21,869 bases of DNA, taken from the NCBI GenBank assembly GCA_035267205.1, contig DATFLZ010000154.1, positions 1 to 21,869 on the forward strand, in the 5' to 3' direction. The notes beneath the pieces are model-generated. The model made no database searches. It was not told where the DNA came from and was given only the letters and a program-made list of their open reading frames with translations. This DNA is from CAXMST01 sp035267205. GTDB taxonomy: Bacteria > Actinomycetota > Thermoleophilia > Solirubrobacterales > 70-9. Made by a program: the position numbers and the translations under genes. Below, piece by piece: positions 1 to 6,719 of the stretch. Numbering within the stretch: position 1 is the first letter of the stretch; each line of letters starts with the position of its first letter.

Positions 1-1
1 C

Positions 2-721
2 CTCGTTCCCGACCAGACCCGCCTCGGGGACCTCCGCAGCGGGGTCGACCGAGCCTTCGATGCGCGGGAGCGGGCCGGGGCCGGGGCCGAGCGCGGAGAT
101 GATGATCCCTGGTACTGGCAGTTCGAGCCGGAGCCCGAGTACGAGCTGGCCGTCGGCTTCGGCCGGCAGTTCGTCAACGCCGGCTCCGGAGTGTGGCTCG
201 CCGACTCGCCGCGGATGCTCTTCGAGCTCACCGAGGCGTTCGAGGCGGCCGGGCTGCGAGATCTGATCGGCGACTACCTCGGGGAGCGCCCGGCGATCTC
301 CGTCAACAAGGGCACTCTTCGCCGCGCCGCCCCCGATGTCGCCAGCGGCTGGCATCAGGACGGTGCCTTCCTCGGCGACGGGATCCGCTCGATCAACGTC
401 TGGCTCGCGCTCAACGACTGCGGACGGGACGCGCCAGGCATGGAGATCGTCGCCCGACGGCTCGATCGAATCGTCGAGACGGGAACGCACGGGGCGCAGT
501 TCGAGTGGTCGGTCGGCCAGGCGGTCGTTGACGAGGTCGCCAGCGAGGCGATCGCGATGCCCGAGTTCAAGGCCGGGGACGCGCTTCTGTTCGATCACTT
601 CAACCTGCATCGGACCGGCCTGGATCCATCGATGACCGAGACTCGCTACGCCACCGAGACCTGGTTCTTCGCGCCGTCCGCCTATCCGGACCCGAACGAC
701 CAGGTGCCACTGGCCTTCTAG
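2..721 (+). CDS. Phytanoyl-CoA dioxygenase (PhyH) family oxygenase, 5'-truncated by the window edge
   Basis: The frame is open from base 2 with no stop, so the N-terminus lies outside the window. Family knowledge: PhyH proteins are non-haem Fe(II)/2-oxoglutarate dioxygenases that hydroxylate lipid-like or small-molecule substrates. Seen: the iron-binding H-x-D lies in SGWHQDGAFLG (His codon 353-355, Asp codon 359-361). A distal His lies in FNLHRTGLD (codon 608-610), completing the 2-His-1-carboxylate facial triad, and an Arg in TETRY follows it, where the family binds 2-oxoglutarate. The stretch SINVWLALNDCG between them is typical of the PhyH core, though the usual Gly/Pro-rich turn reads RDAPGMEIV here. 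The substrate cannot be inferred. The gene stops 95 bases before the response regulator, with a GC hairpin between them, and no operon partner is visible. Confidence 0.8.
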   Translation, partial: LVPDQTRLGDLRSGVDRAFDARERAGAGAERGDDDPWYWQFEPEPEYELAVGFGRQFVNAGSGVWLADSPRMLFELTEAFEAAGLRDLIGDYLGERPAISVNKGTLRRAAPDVASGWHQDGAFLGDGIRSINVWLALNDCGRDAPGMEIVARRLDRIVETGTHGAQFEWSVGQAVVDEVASEAIAMPEFKAGDALLFDHFNLHRTGLDPSMTETRYATETWFFAPSAYPDPNDQVPLAF

Positions 722-761
722 ATCCAGCGGTCTCAGCGGGGCTGCGTAGTTTCCCGAACCG

Positions 762-778
762 CGGGGCGGTGCGCCCCG
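762..778 (+). terminator. GC-rich hairpin after the PhyH gene, possible weak terminator
   Basis: CGGGGCG, loop GTG, CGCCCCG forms a perfect 7-bp stem 40 bases after the PhyH stop codon. No U-tract follows, so intrinsic termination is uncertain. Rho-independent stops without a U-tract are often proposed in high-GC actinobacteria. Confidence 0.35.
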
Positions 779-803
779 GATCCATGGCCTGCGGAAGCGT
801 CGA

Positions 804-809
804 TATCTT
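804..809 (+). promoter_or_regulatory. Candidate -10 box (TATCTT) of the response regulator gene
   Basis: TATCTT fits the actinobacterial TANNNT -10 pattern and ends 7 bases before the ATG at 817. That would put the transcription start at or next to the start codon. No Shine-Dalgarno lies at a useful distance, and no convincing -35 box is visible. Confidence 0.4.
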
Positions 810-816
810 CTGATGG

Positions 817-1467
817 ATGGCCGATCAGCCGATCTCGATCGTGCTCGCCGATGACCACGCCGTGGTCCGGAGCGGGCTGAGGATGGTGCTCGAATCCGAG
901 CCCGACCTCGAGGTCGTCGGCGAGGCCGACGGCATCGACTCGGCGATCCGCAAGCTCAAGGCCTACAAGCCCGCGGTCCTCGTCCTCGACGTAAACATGG
1001 AAGGCGCCTCGAGCATCGACTCGCTCGCCGAGATCTCGGCCGCCTCACCACGGACGGCGATCGTCGTCCTCACCATGCAGAGCGAGACCGGCTACGCGCG
1101 GGACGCTCTCCGCGGCGGAGCGCGCGGCTACCTCCTCAAGGAGGCTGCCGACACCGAGCTCGTCGAGGCGATCCGCGCCGTCGACTCCGGTCAGCGCTAC
1201 GTACAGCCCTCCGTCGGGGCGAGGCTCGCAGCGGAGCCCGCCAGCGAGTGGCCGCCCGACGGACTCAGCGACCGCGAGGCGGAGGTGCTGAGGCTGATCG
1301 CGCTCGGCCATACGAACAAGGAGATCGGCGAGTCGCTGTACCTGAGCGTGCGCACGGTCGAGTCGCACCGCGCCCACGTTCAGCAGAAGCTACGACTGCA
1401 GACCCGCGCCGAGCTGGTCGGGTACGCGCTCGAGCACGGCATGGTCGAGGTGCCGGGCAACCAGTAG
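817..1467 (+). CDS. NarL/FixJ-family response regulator with LuxR-type HTH
   Basis: This is a 216-residue, full-length two-domain regulator. Residues 6-122 are the receiver: acidic pocket D12-D13, phosphoacceptor D58 in LVLDVNMEG, the conserved Thr in VVLTMQ (T86) and K108 in YLLKEA. Residues about 148-210 are a LuxR/GerE HTH, with LSDREAEVLRLIALGHTNKE followed by the recognition helix around SVRTVESHR. Family knowledge: phosphorylation promotes dimerisation and DNA binding. The natural partner is the GAF/HisKA_3 kinase encoded tail to tail only 17 bases away. ATG 817 was chosen because the receiver begins at once, and the ATG at 813 is out of frame. A -10-like box just upstream suggests a leaderless message. 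The targets are unknown. Confidence 0.93.
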   Translation: MADQPISIVLADDHAVVRSGLRMVLESEPDLEVVGEADGIDSAIRKLKAYKPAVLVLDVNMEGASSIDSLAEISAASPRTAIVVLTMQSETGYARDALRGGARGYLLKEAADTELVEAIRAVDSGQRYVQPSVGARLAAEPASEWPPDGLSDREAEVLRLIALGHTNKEIGESLYLSVRTVESHRAHVQQKLRLQTRAELVGYALEHGMVEVPGNQ

Positions 1468-1484
1468 CCGGAGCACCGGCCGCG

Positions 1485-2630
1485 CTACGAAAGCGGAACC
1501 CGCATCTTCACGATGGTGCCCTCGCCGGCCGCGGAGTCGATCTCGAGCTCCCCGCCCGCCAGCTCGGCGCGCTCTCGCATGCCGACGATCCCATAGCCGA
1601 GCGAGGCGACGGACGGATCGAAGCCCCGGCCCTCATCCCGGATCGCGATCCACGCCTCCGCCTGCTCGACCCGCAGCTCGACATCAACCCGGCGAGCTCC
1701 ACCATGGCGGATCGCATTCGTGATCGCCTCCTGGGCGACGCGATACAGGGCGATCTCGATCGGCTTCACAAGCCGGCGCTCAGGCTCCGGCCCGGTCGGC
1801 GGATCGACGACGATCGCGACCCCGTCGAAGCGCTCGCCGATCCGTCGAGAGAGGCCCTCGAGCGCGCTCGTGATGCCAAGCTCGTCGAGCGAGTCCGGCC
1901 GCAGGTCGCTGATCAGCGCCCGCATCGAAGCAATCTCGACATCGATCTGCTCGACGGATCGCTTGACCGCGTCCGCGAGCCGCTCGGGGCCGCCCCTGCT
2001 CCCCGCCGTAAGCAGGATCCGGATTGCGGCAAGTCCCTGAAGCGTCTCGTCGTGGAGCTCACGGGCCCACTGGAGCCGCTCCTGCTCGGCGGCCTCCATC
2101 GCAAAGCGAAGCCGTTCGTTCGCGACCGAGCTGGCGTTCCCGATCGCGATCGACGCCCACTCCGCCAGCGCGACGGCTGTGCGCTCGTCCGATTCATCGA
2201 ACTCCTCCCGCCCGTTCTTGTCGGTCAGGTAGAGATTCCCCCACTCCTGGCCTCCGACCGTGATCGGCACCCCCAGGAAGCTGCTCATGGGGGGATGCCC
2301 CGGCGGGAAGCCGTGTGAGGCCGGATGGGCGGAGACGTCGGTCAGGCGCAGCGGCACCGGATCGCTGATCAGCAGTCCGAGCACGCCCTGACCGGTCGGG
2401 GGATCCCCGATCCGCTCCCGGACATCGTCGCCGACCCCCACCGTGACGAACCGTTCGAGCCCCTCGCGAGACTCGTCGAGCACACCAAGCGCGGCGTAGC
2501 GGGCGCCCGTGAGATCGACGGCAGCCTCCAGCACACGCCGGAGCACGCGGTCCAGCTCGAGATCGGAGACCAGCGAGCGACCGACCTCCACGAGCCGCCG
2601 CATCTTCGGATCGTCTGGGATGCGTTCCAT
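1485..2630 (-). CDS. GAF-domain sensor histidine kinase, HisKA_3 (NarL-type) class
   Basis: A 381-residue kinase. Residues about 20-165 are a GAF sensor domain resembling those of DevS/DosT-type kinases (GARYAALGVL, SFLGVPI, GNLYLTDK). A helical linker leads to the HisKA_3 dimerisation/phosphotransfer helix with H193 in ARELHDETLQ. The C-terminal HATPase domain has the N-box QEAITNAIRHGG (N305), G1 DEGRGFDP (D332) and G2 GYGIVGMRER. There are no transmembrane helices, so it should sense a cytoplasmic signal. Whether the GAF domain binds haem, a nucleotide or another ligand cannot be told. It starts 30 bases after the trehalose synthase gene on the same strand but has its own -10-like box. It probably phosphorylates D58 of the regulator encoded tail to tail at 817-1467. 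Confidence 0.92.
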   Translation of the reverse strand: MERIPDDPKMRRLVEVGRSLVSDLELDRVLRRVLEAAVDLTGARYAALGVLDESREGLERFVTVGVGDDVRERIGDPPTGQGVLGLLISDPVPLRLTDVSAHPASHGFPPGHPPMSSFLGVPITVGGQEWGNLYLTDKNGREEFDESDERTAVALAEWASIAIGNASSVANERLRFAMEAAEQERLQWARELHDETLQGLAAIRILLTAGSRGGPERLADAVKRSVEQIDVEIASMRALISDLRPDSLDELGITSALEGLSRRIGERFDGVAIVVDPPTGPEPERRLVKPIEIALYRVAQEAITNAIRHGGARRVDVELRVEQAEAWIAIRDEGRGFDPSVASLGYGIVGMRERAELAGGELEIDSAAGEGTIVKMRVPLS

Positions 2631-2640
2631 CGACGAGCGA

Positions 2641-2646
2641 ACTCTA
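2641..2646 (-). promoter_or_regulatory. Candidate -10 box (TAGAGT) of the sensor kinase gene
   Basis: On the minus strand TAGAGT lies 10 bases before the kinase ATG, inside the 30-base gap after the trehalose synthase gene. There is no Shine-Dalgarno. This suggests a leaderless or nearly leaderless transcript independent of the upstream operon. Confidence 0.35.
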
Positions 2647-2660
2647 CGCGCGCCGCCCGC

Positions 2661-4088
2661 TCAGCCCGGCTCGGAGCCCGCGAGCATCGCGCCCAGCAGG
2701 TCCACGTACTCCATGAGGTGCCGGGTTCCCAGATAGTTGGCGCGAACGTGCTCGCGGCCCGCCTCTCCGAGCCTGTCGGCGAGCGCCCGGTCCGAGAGCA
2801 ACTCTTCGGCGGCGGCGCCGAAGGCCCGCAGATCACGGGGGTCCGCGATCACCGTTCCGGTCACACCGTCGAGTACCTGCTCACCGAGCCCCCCGACGGC
2901 CGTCGCGATCACTGGGCGGCCCTTCCACATGGCCTCGGTCGCGGTCAGGCCGAACCCCTCGGCGAGGCTCTTCTGAGCGACGACCGTGCTGTGCCGCTGA
3001 ATTGCATTGACCATCGCCGCGTTCTCCTCGATGTCATCCATCGGAAGATTGACCAGGTGGGTGCGAGCCCGCACGCCCGGGTCGAGCTCGGCCCGGGCTG
3101 CCCGGACCTCCGCGAGCACCTCGGCGCCCTCGGGGTCGTCGCTGACACCGTCGACGTCCGGACCGACGAGGAGCGCGTGCGCGTCCGGGTTCGCGACATG
3201 CTCCGCGAAGCCGCGGAGCACCCCGACCGGATCCTTGAGCCGATCCCACCGCGAGACCTGGGTGAGCACCGGCGCATCGCCGGGGAGCGTCGCCTCCTGA
3301 TCGATCTTCGCCTGCCTGTCGACGCGAGCCGGGGTCCCGTCCTGGCGCGTGTAGGTCGGCGCCACCCCGTCCGGATCGCAGAGGCCGATCCGCCCGAGGA
3401 TGGCACGGGCGACCGCGGGGTCGAGATCCTGGTTCTTCGGCGAGAAGGCATCGATGGACGGCGCGATCACCGCGATCCGCTCGGGGTCGAGGCCGTCCCA
3501 CGCGTATTCCCGCCTGGAGAAGACGTAGCAGTCGGCGCCCTCTACGAGCGGCCGCAGCCAGTCCCATGCCGCGCGGATCACGTCGTTGGGCGAGTCGATC
3601 CCGATGTGGCAGCGCCAGATCACCGTCGCTCCCGAGTCGGAGAGGCGCGGCAGCATGCCGGCGGTCTGCGGGTCGTGGAGGTAGACGACGTCCCCCGGCT
3701 GCACGAGCGCCGCCAGCTCTTCGGCCTGGTTGCCCGAGATGCGCTCGAACTCCGCCATCTCGGCATCGCCGAGCGTGCCACCGTCGGAGTTGAACCCGTG
3801 CAGGTTGTTGTGGATCCGCTTGGTGATGCGGAAGAACTCGGGGCTGCCTCCGAGCACCATCCAGCGCGCGTCCACGCCCGCGCCCCGGGTGTAGGCCAGC
3901 AGCGAGTGGAGCAGCTCGGCCACCCCGCCCCCCGTCGCGGTGGAGTTGACGTGCCAGATGACCCGGCCCTCGAACAGCAGTCCGGCCCGCTCGATCGCCG
4001 CCTCCACCGGCGCGTAGTCGTCGCCGAGAACCTCCCGGAACCGCTCGGGTAGGAGCGGCGCGATCGAGACCGGGGTCAAGCTGGGCAT
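2661..4088 (-). CDS. treT: TreT-type trehalose synthase (GT4 glycosyltransferase)
   Basis: A 475-residue GT-B glycosyltransferase. Family knowledge: TreT (trehalose glycosyltransferring synthase) makes trehalose from an NDP-glucose and free glucose. Seen: the N-terminal signature HVNSTATGGGVAE (residues 46-58) is characteristic of this subfamily. The C-terminal nucleotide-sugar domain has LTQVSRWDRLKDP and the GT4 E-x7-E pair E377/E385 in SLAEGFGLTATEAM, followed by GRPVIATAVGGLGEQV. The ATG at 4088 was chosen over an upstream in-frame start at 4247 because family homology begins there. The longer version would read through the end of the neighbouring flavoprotein gene with a low-complexity Arg/Ala sequence. 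Its ATG shares one base with that gene's stop (TGATG), so the two are probably translationally coupled. Related GT4 enzymes could use another acceptor, so trehalose is probable rather than proven. Confidence 0.85.
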   Translation of the reverse strand: MPSLTPVSIAPLLPERFREVLGDDYAPVEAAIERAGLLFEGRVIWHVNSTATGGGVAELLHSLLAYTRGAGVDARWMVLGGSPEFFRITKRIHNNLHGFNSDGGTLGDAEMAEFERISGNQAEELAALVQPGDVVYLHDPQTAGMLPRLSDSGATVIWRCHIGIDSPNDVIRAAWDWLRPLVEGADCYVFSRREYAWDGLDPERIAVIAPSIDAFSPKNQDLDPAVARAILGRIGLCDPDGVAPTYTRQDGTPARVDRQAKIDQEATLPGDAPVLTQVSRWDRLKDPVGVLRGFAEHVANPDAHALLVGPDVDGVSDDPEGAEVLAEVRAARAELDPGVRARTHLVNLPMDDIEENAAMVNAIQRHSTVVAQKSLAEGFGLTATEAMWKGRPVIATAVGGLGEQVLDGVTGTVIADPRDLRAFGAAAEELLSDRALADRLGEAGREHVRANYLGTRHLMEYVDLLGAMLAGSEPG

Positions 4089-5287
4089 CAGGCCGACCCC
4101 CGGCCCTCGCCGTGCAGCGAGGGGGCCGACCCCTCGAGCGGCACCTCGATGTCGTGCGAGCGCGCCGGTGGCTCGCTCTCGATCCGCAGCGAGTCGGCGG
4201 CGAGCAGCGGCGCGAGGTAGCGCCCGCTCACCTTGTGGGGCGGCCACCAGAGGTAGTCGCTCGAGACGATCGACTCCCCGGCGCCCCCCGCGAGCTCGGC
4301 GCGCATGTTGATCGACTCCGTGCCCGTGAGCAGCTTTCCGCGCAGCACCGGGCGCTGATCGCCGGGCTCAACGTCGTGCCCGAGCGCCGCGGCGATCCCC
4401 GCGGCGGCGAGGTCCGCCTGCTGGGTGGCGATCCCACCCTGCTTGACGGGAAAGCTGGTCCCGTCTCCGGCCGCCCAAGTACGACCGAGCCCCTGGACCC
4501 GGGCACCCTCGGCCAGCGGGACGAAGCCGTGCTCGTCGGCCGGCAGGCCGTCGATCGGGATCCCCTCCATCGCGGGTAGCGCAACGGGGTAGCCGGCCGG
4601 CGCGGCCCCGGCGCCGTGGGCGACGACTTCGCCGTCCTCCTGCCCGACCCAGAGGCCGGCGCTGACCTCGATCCCGCGCGCCTCCAGCAGCGCCGCGACC
4701 TCGGCGCTCGCCGCCGGGCCGAAGATGATCAGGGGCGCCTGCTCCGGCGTGAGAATTCGGATCGGCGTCTCCTCGTCCCGCTCCTGAACCCGGCGCCGCG
4801 CCATCAACGCGAACTCGTACAAGGGCAGCGGCCACGAGATCCCGCCGGGCACGATCAGATCGAGGCCGCCCGCCTCGGCCGCGCGGTCGAGCAACGTGTC
4901 GATTCCCGTCGGCACGGGGTCGACCCACAGGGTGTGTGCGGCTTCCAGCGCCGGCACCTGCCGGGCTCCGATCGCGACCAGCGCCTGATCGAACTCGATC
5001 GCCTCGCCGGACCCGGTCCGGGCGATGCCGGCTCCGTCGTCGACGCCGGCCAGGCGGCCCTCGATGAAGCTCGCGGACTGCTCGGCGACGAGGGACGGGA
5101 GGTCGCGTCGGTCGGCGAGCTCGGGCGAGAAGGGCTCGAGCACCAGCAGCGGCCGGTAGGTGAACTCCCGCTCAGGGGAGAGCAGGGTGATATCGGCCTC
5201 GCCGTTGGTCAGATCGCGGATCGCGAGCAGACCCTCGAGCGCGGCGATGCCGCCACCGGCGATCAGCACGCGGCCTCCGGAGCCCAT
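4088..5287 (-). CDS. SQR/NDH-2-like FAD-dependent oxidoreductase, cysteine-free (paralogue A)
   Basis: A 399-residue two-dinucleotide-binding-domain flavoprotein. The FAD site is VLIAGGGIAALEG near the N-terminus. The second FAD motif is WAAGDGTSFPVKQGG, followed by the QQAD segment that lines the flavin in sulfide:quinone reductases (SQR) and type II NADH dehydrogenases. I see no cysteine anywhere in the protein, so the redox-active pair of true SQRs is absent and sulfide oxidation is unlikely. Distinctive motifs are GGISWPLPLYEFALM and YLWWPPHKVSGRYLAPLLA. Both recur in the divergent gene at 5397-6719, which is clearly a paralogue. The second nucleotide-binding region is not a classical GxGxxG, so NAD(P)H use is open. 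It heads a coupled operon with treT. A -10-like box 6 bases before the ATG suggests a leaderless message. The substrate is unknown. Confidence 0.85.
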   Translation of the reverse strand: MGSGGRVLIAGGGIAALEGLLAIRDLTNGEADITLLSPEREFTYRPLLVLEPFSPELADRRDLPSLVAEQSASFIEGRLAGVDDGAGIARTGSGEAIEFDQALVAIGARQVPALEAAHTLWVDPVPTGIDTLLDRAAEAGGLDLIVPGGISWPLPLYEFALMARRRVQERDEETPIRILTPEQAPLIIFGPAASAEVAALLEARGIEVSAGLWVGQEDGEVVAHGAGAAPAGYPVALPAMEGIPIDGLPADEHGFVPLAEGARVQGLGRTWAAGDGTSFPVKQGGIATQQADLAAAGIAAALGHDVEPGDQRPVLRGKLLTGTESINMRAELAGGAGESIVSSDYLWWPPHKVSGRYLAPLLAADSLRIESEPPARSHDIEVPLEGSAPSLHGEGRGSA

Positions 5288-5293
5288 GCGGGG

Positions 5294-5322
5294 ACAATAC
5301 GGGCGACGGGCCGCTCGGGCAA
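5294..5322 (-). promoter_or_regulatory. Candidate promoter for flavoprotein A and treT (TTGCCC-17-TATTGT)
   Basis: On the minus strand TTGCCC (5317-5322) and TATTGT (5294-5299) are separated by 17 bases. The -10 box ends 6 bases before the ATG at 5287. This is the best two-box promoter in the window and predicts a leaderless mRNA. Confidence 0.45.
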
Positions 5323-5325
5323 CGG

Positions 5326-5339
5326 GGAGACCGATCTCC
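5326..5339. repeat. Inverted repeat in the divergent flavoprotein control region
   Basis: GGAGA-ccga-TCTCC is a perfect 5-bp inverted repeat in the middle of the 109-base region shared by the two flavoprotein genes, just upstream of the leftward -35-like box. It could be an operator serving both directions, but it is short and could be chance. Confidence 0.25.
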
Positions 5340-5378
5340 GTGCTGCGGGCTTCTACGGATCCCCCGGGCCCGCCGACC

Positions 5379-5384
5379 TAGGAT
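5379..5384 (+). promoter_or_regulatory. Candidate -10 box (TAGGAT) of flavoprotein B
   Basis: TAGGAT fits TANNNT and ends 12 bases before the GTG at 5397, which predicts a leader of only a few bases. A weak AAGG (5389-5392) is the only Shine-Dalgarno-like element. No -35 box is evident. Confidence 0.3.
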
Positions 5385-5396
5385 CCTCAAGGTTCG

Positions 5397-6719
5397 GTGA
5401 GCGCTACCCACGGAGACCTCCCCCCAAGCGAATTCCGCGTTCTGGTCGCGGGCGGCGGAGTCGGGGGCCTGGAGGCGATCCTCGCGCTGCGCGAGCACTC
5501 GCCCGAACTGCCGATCGAGCTGCTCTCTCCCGCCGAGGAGTACGTGCTGACCCCGCTCTCGGTCGCGGAGCCGTTCGGGTCCGGGCCGGCCCCACGCCTG
5601 CCCATCGCCGACTTCTGCGCCGAGCACCACGTCGAGTGGACGCGGGCGGAGCTCCAGGAGATCTGGCCGCAGCAGCGACGGGCGCTCACCGACGACGGCA
5701 GCGAGCTTCCCTACGACGCCCTGCTGCTCTGCCTCGGGGCCCGGCGGCGGAACGTGGTGCCGGAGGCGATCAGCTTCCGCAGCGCCGCCCAGAGCGACGA
5801 GCTGAGCAGGGTCGTAGCGGAGGCCAGGGAGTCCGGGGGGACGATCGCGTTCGTCGTTCCCGCGGGTCCGACCTGGCCGCTGCCCCTGTACGAACTGGCG
5901 CTGCTGACGGCTGATCGCCTCGAGGGAAGCGATGCACGGATCGAGATCCGCACCCCGGAACGCGGTCCGCTGCAGATCATGGGCGAGGGCGCCTCCGAGC
6001 GGATCGGGGAGATCCTCGAGGAGGCGGGGATCGAGCTGTCGCTCGAGAGCGGGCCACCCGGTGCGGGCGAGCGCCTCGCGGACTGGGTGGTCAGCCTCCC
6101 GACCCTCGACGTCCCCGAGATCGCCGGCATTCCCCAGGGCTCCAACGGGTTCATCACCACCGACGTCAGGATGCGGGTGCAGGGGGCCGAGCGGGTCTGG
6201 GCGGTGGGCGACGTGACCTGGTTTCCGGCAAAGCAGGGAGGGCTGGCCGCCCAGCAGGCGGACGTGGCGGCCGCGGATGTGGCGGCGGCCGCCGGCCTCG
6301 ATGTCGAGGTGCCGCCGTTTGCCCCAGTGCTGCGCGCCGCCCTGCTGACTGCCCAGGGCCCGTACTACATCCGCAGCGGCACCCCCGACTCCGACGGCGG
6401 GCAGCGGGCCCCGCTCTGGTGGCCACCCGCAAAGGTGGCCGGGCGCCTGCTCGCGCCGTATCTCGCGCGTCGGGTGGACCCGGAGATCGGCGTCGGCGCG
6501 CTCGAGGACATGGGCGCCGACCCCGATCGGGAGGCCGATCACGGTGAGGCGCTCGACCTCGCCCTGATCGGCGCGGACCTCGATGCGGAAGCGGGCGAGC
6601 ACAAGCGGGCGCTTCACTGGCTTGAGATTGCCGAGGGGCTCAACCTGGTCGTCCCCGACGAGTACCGGGAGAAGAAGCGGCGCTGGCAGGAGGCGCTCGA
6701 CACCGGCGCCGGGCGATGA
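5397..6719 (+). CDS. SQR/NDH-2-like FAD-dependent oxidoreductase with helical C-terminal tail (paralogue B)
   Basis: A 440-residue paralogue of the divergent gene at 4088-5287. Seen: the FAD motif VLVAGGGVGGLEA near residue 16, GPTWPLPLYELALL, the second FAD motif WAVGDVTWFPAKQGG followed by AAQQAD, and LWWPPAKVAGRLLAP. It has only two cysteines (FCAEHH and LLLCLG). These are not placed like the SQR catalytic pair, so another electron donor is likely. Unlike paralogue A it carries about 80 extra C-terminal residues, acidic and helix-rich (ALDLALIGADLDAEAGEHKR, then a Trp/Arg-rich end), possibly for interaction or membrane association. The GTG start is preceded by a -10-like box and a weak AAGG. 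Its stop overlaps the WS/DGAT start by 4 bases (ATGA), so the two are co-translated. The reaction is unknown. Confidence 0.84.
   Translation: MSATHGDLPPSEFRVLVAGGGVGGLEAILALREHSPELPIELLSPAEEYVLTPLSVAEPFGSGPAPRLPIADFCAEHHVEWTRAELQEIWPQQRRALTDDGSELPYDALLLCLGARRRNVVPEAISFRSAAQSDELSRVVAEARESGGTIAFVVPAGPTWPLPLYELALLTADRLEGSDARIEIRTPERGPLQIMGEGASERIGEILEEAGIELSLESGPPGAGERLADWVVSLPTLDVPEIAGIPQGSNGFITTDVRMRVQGAERVWAVGDVTWFPAKQGGLAAQQADVAAADVAAAAGLDVEVPPFAPVLRAALLTAQGPYYIRSGTPDSDGGQRAPLWWPPAKVAGRLLAPYLARRVDPEIGVGALEDMGADPDREADHGEALDLALIGADLDAEAGEHKRALHWLEIAEGLNLVVPDEYREKKRRWQEALDTGAGR

Noticed and set aside
2325..4052. Plus-strand open frame of 575 codons opposite treT
   Set aside because: Arg/Asp/Val-rich shadow without motifs. 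The minus strand encodes a complete TreT with family signatures.
4088..4247. Longer start for treT at 4247
   Set aside because: The added 53 residues are Arg/Ala-rich, overlap the flavoprotein gene out of frame and lack family similarity. The coupled ATG at 4088 is better.
4088..5287. Sulfide:quinone oxidoreductase
   Set aside because: The fold looks similar but the protein has no cysteines, so the required redox-active pair is missing.
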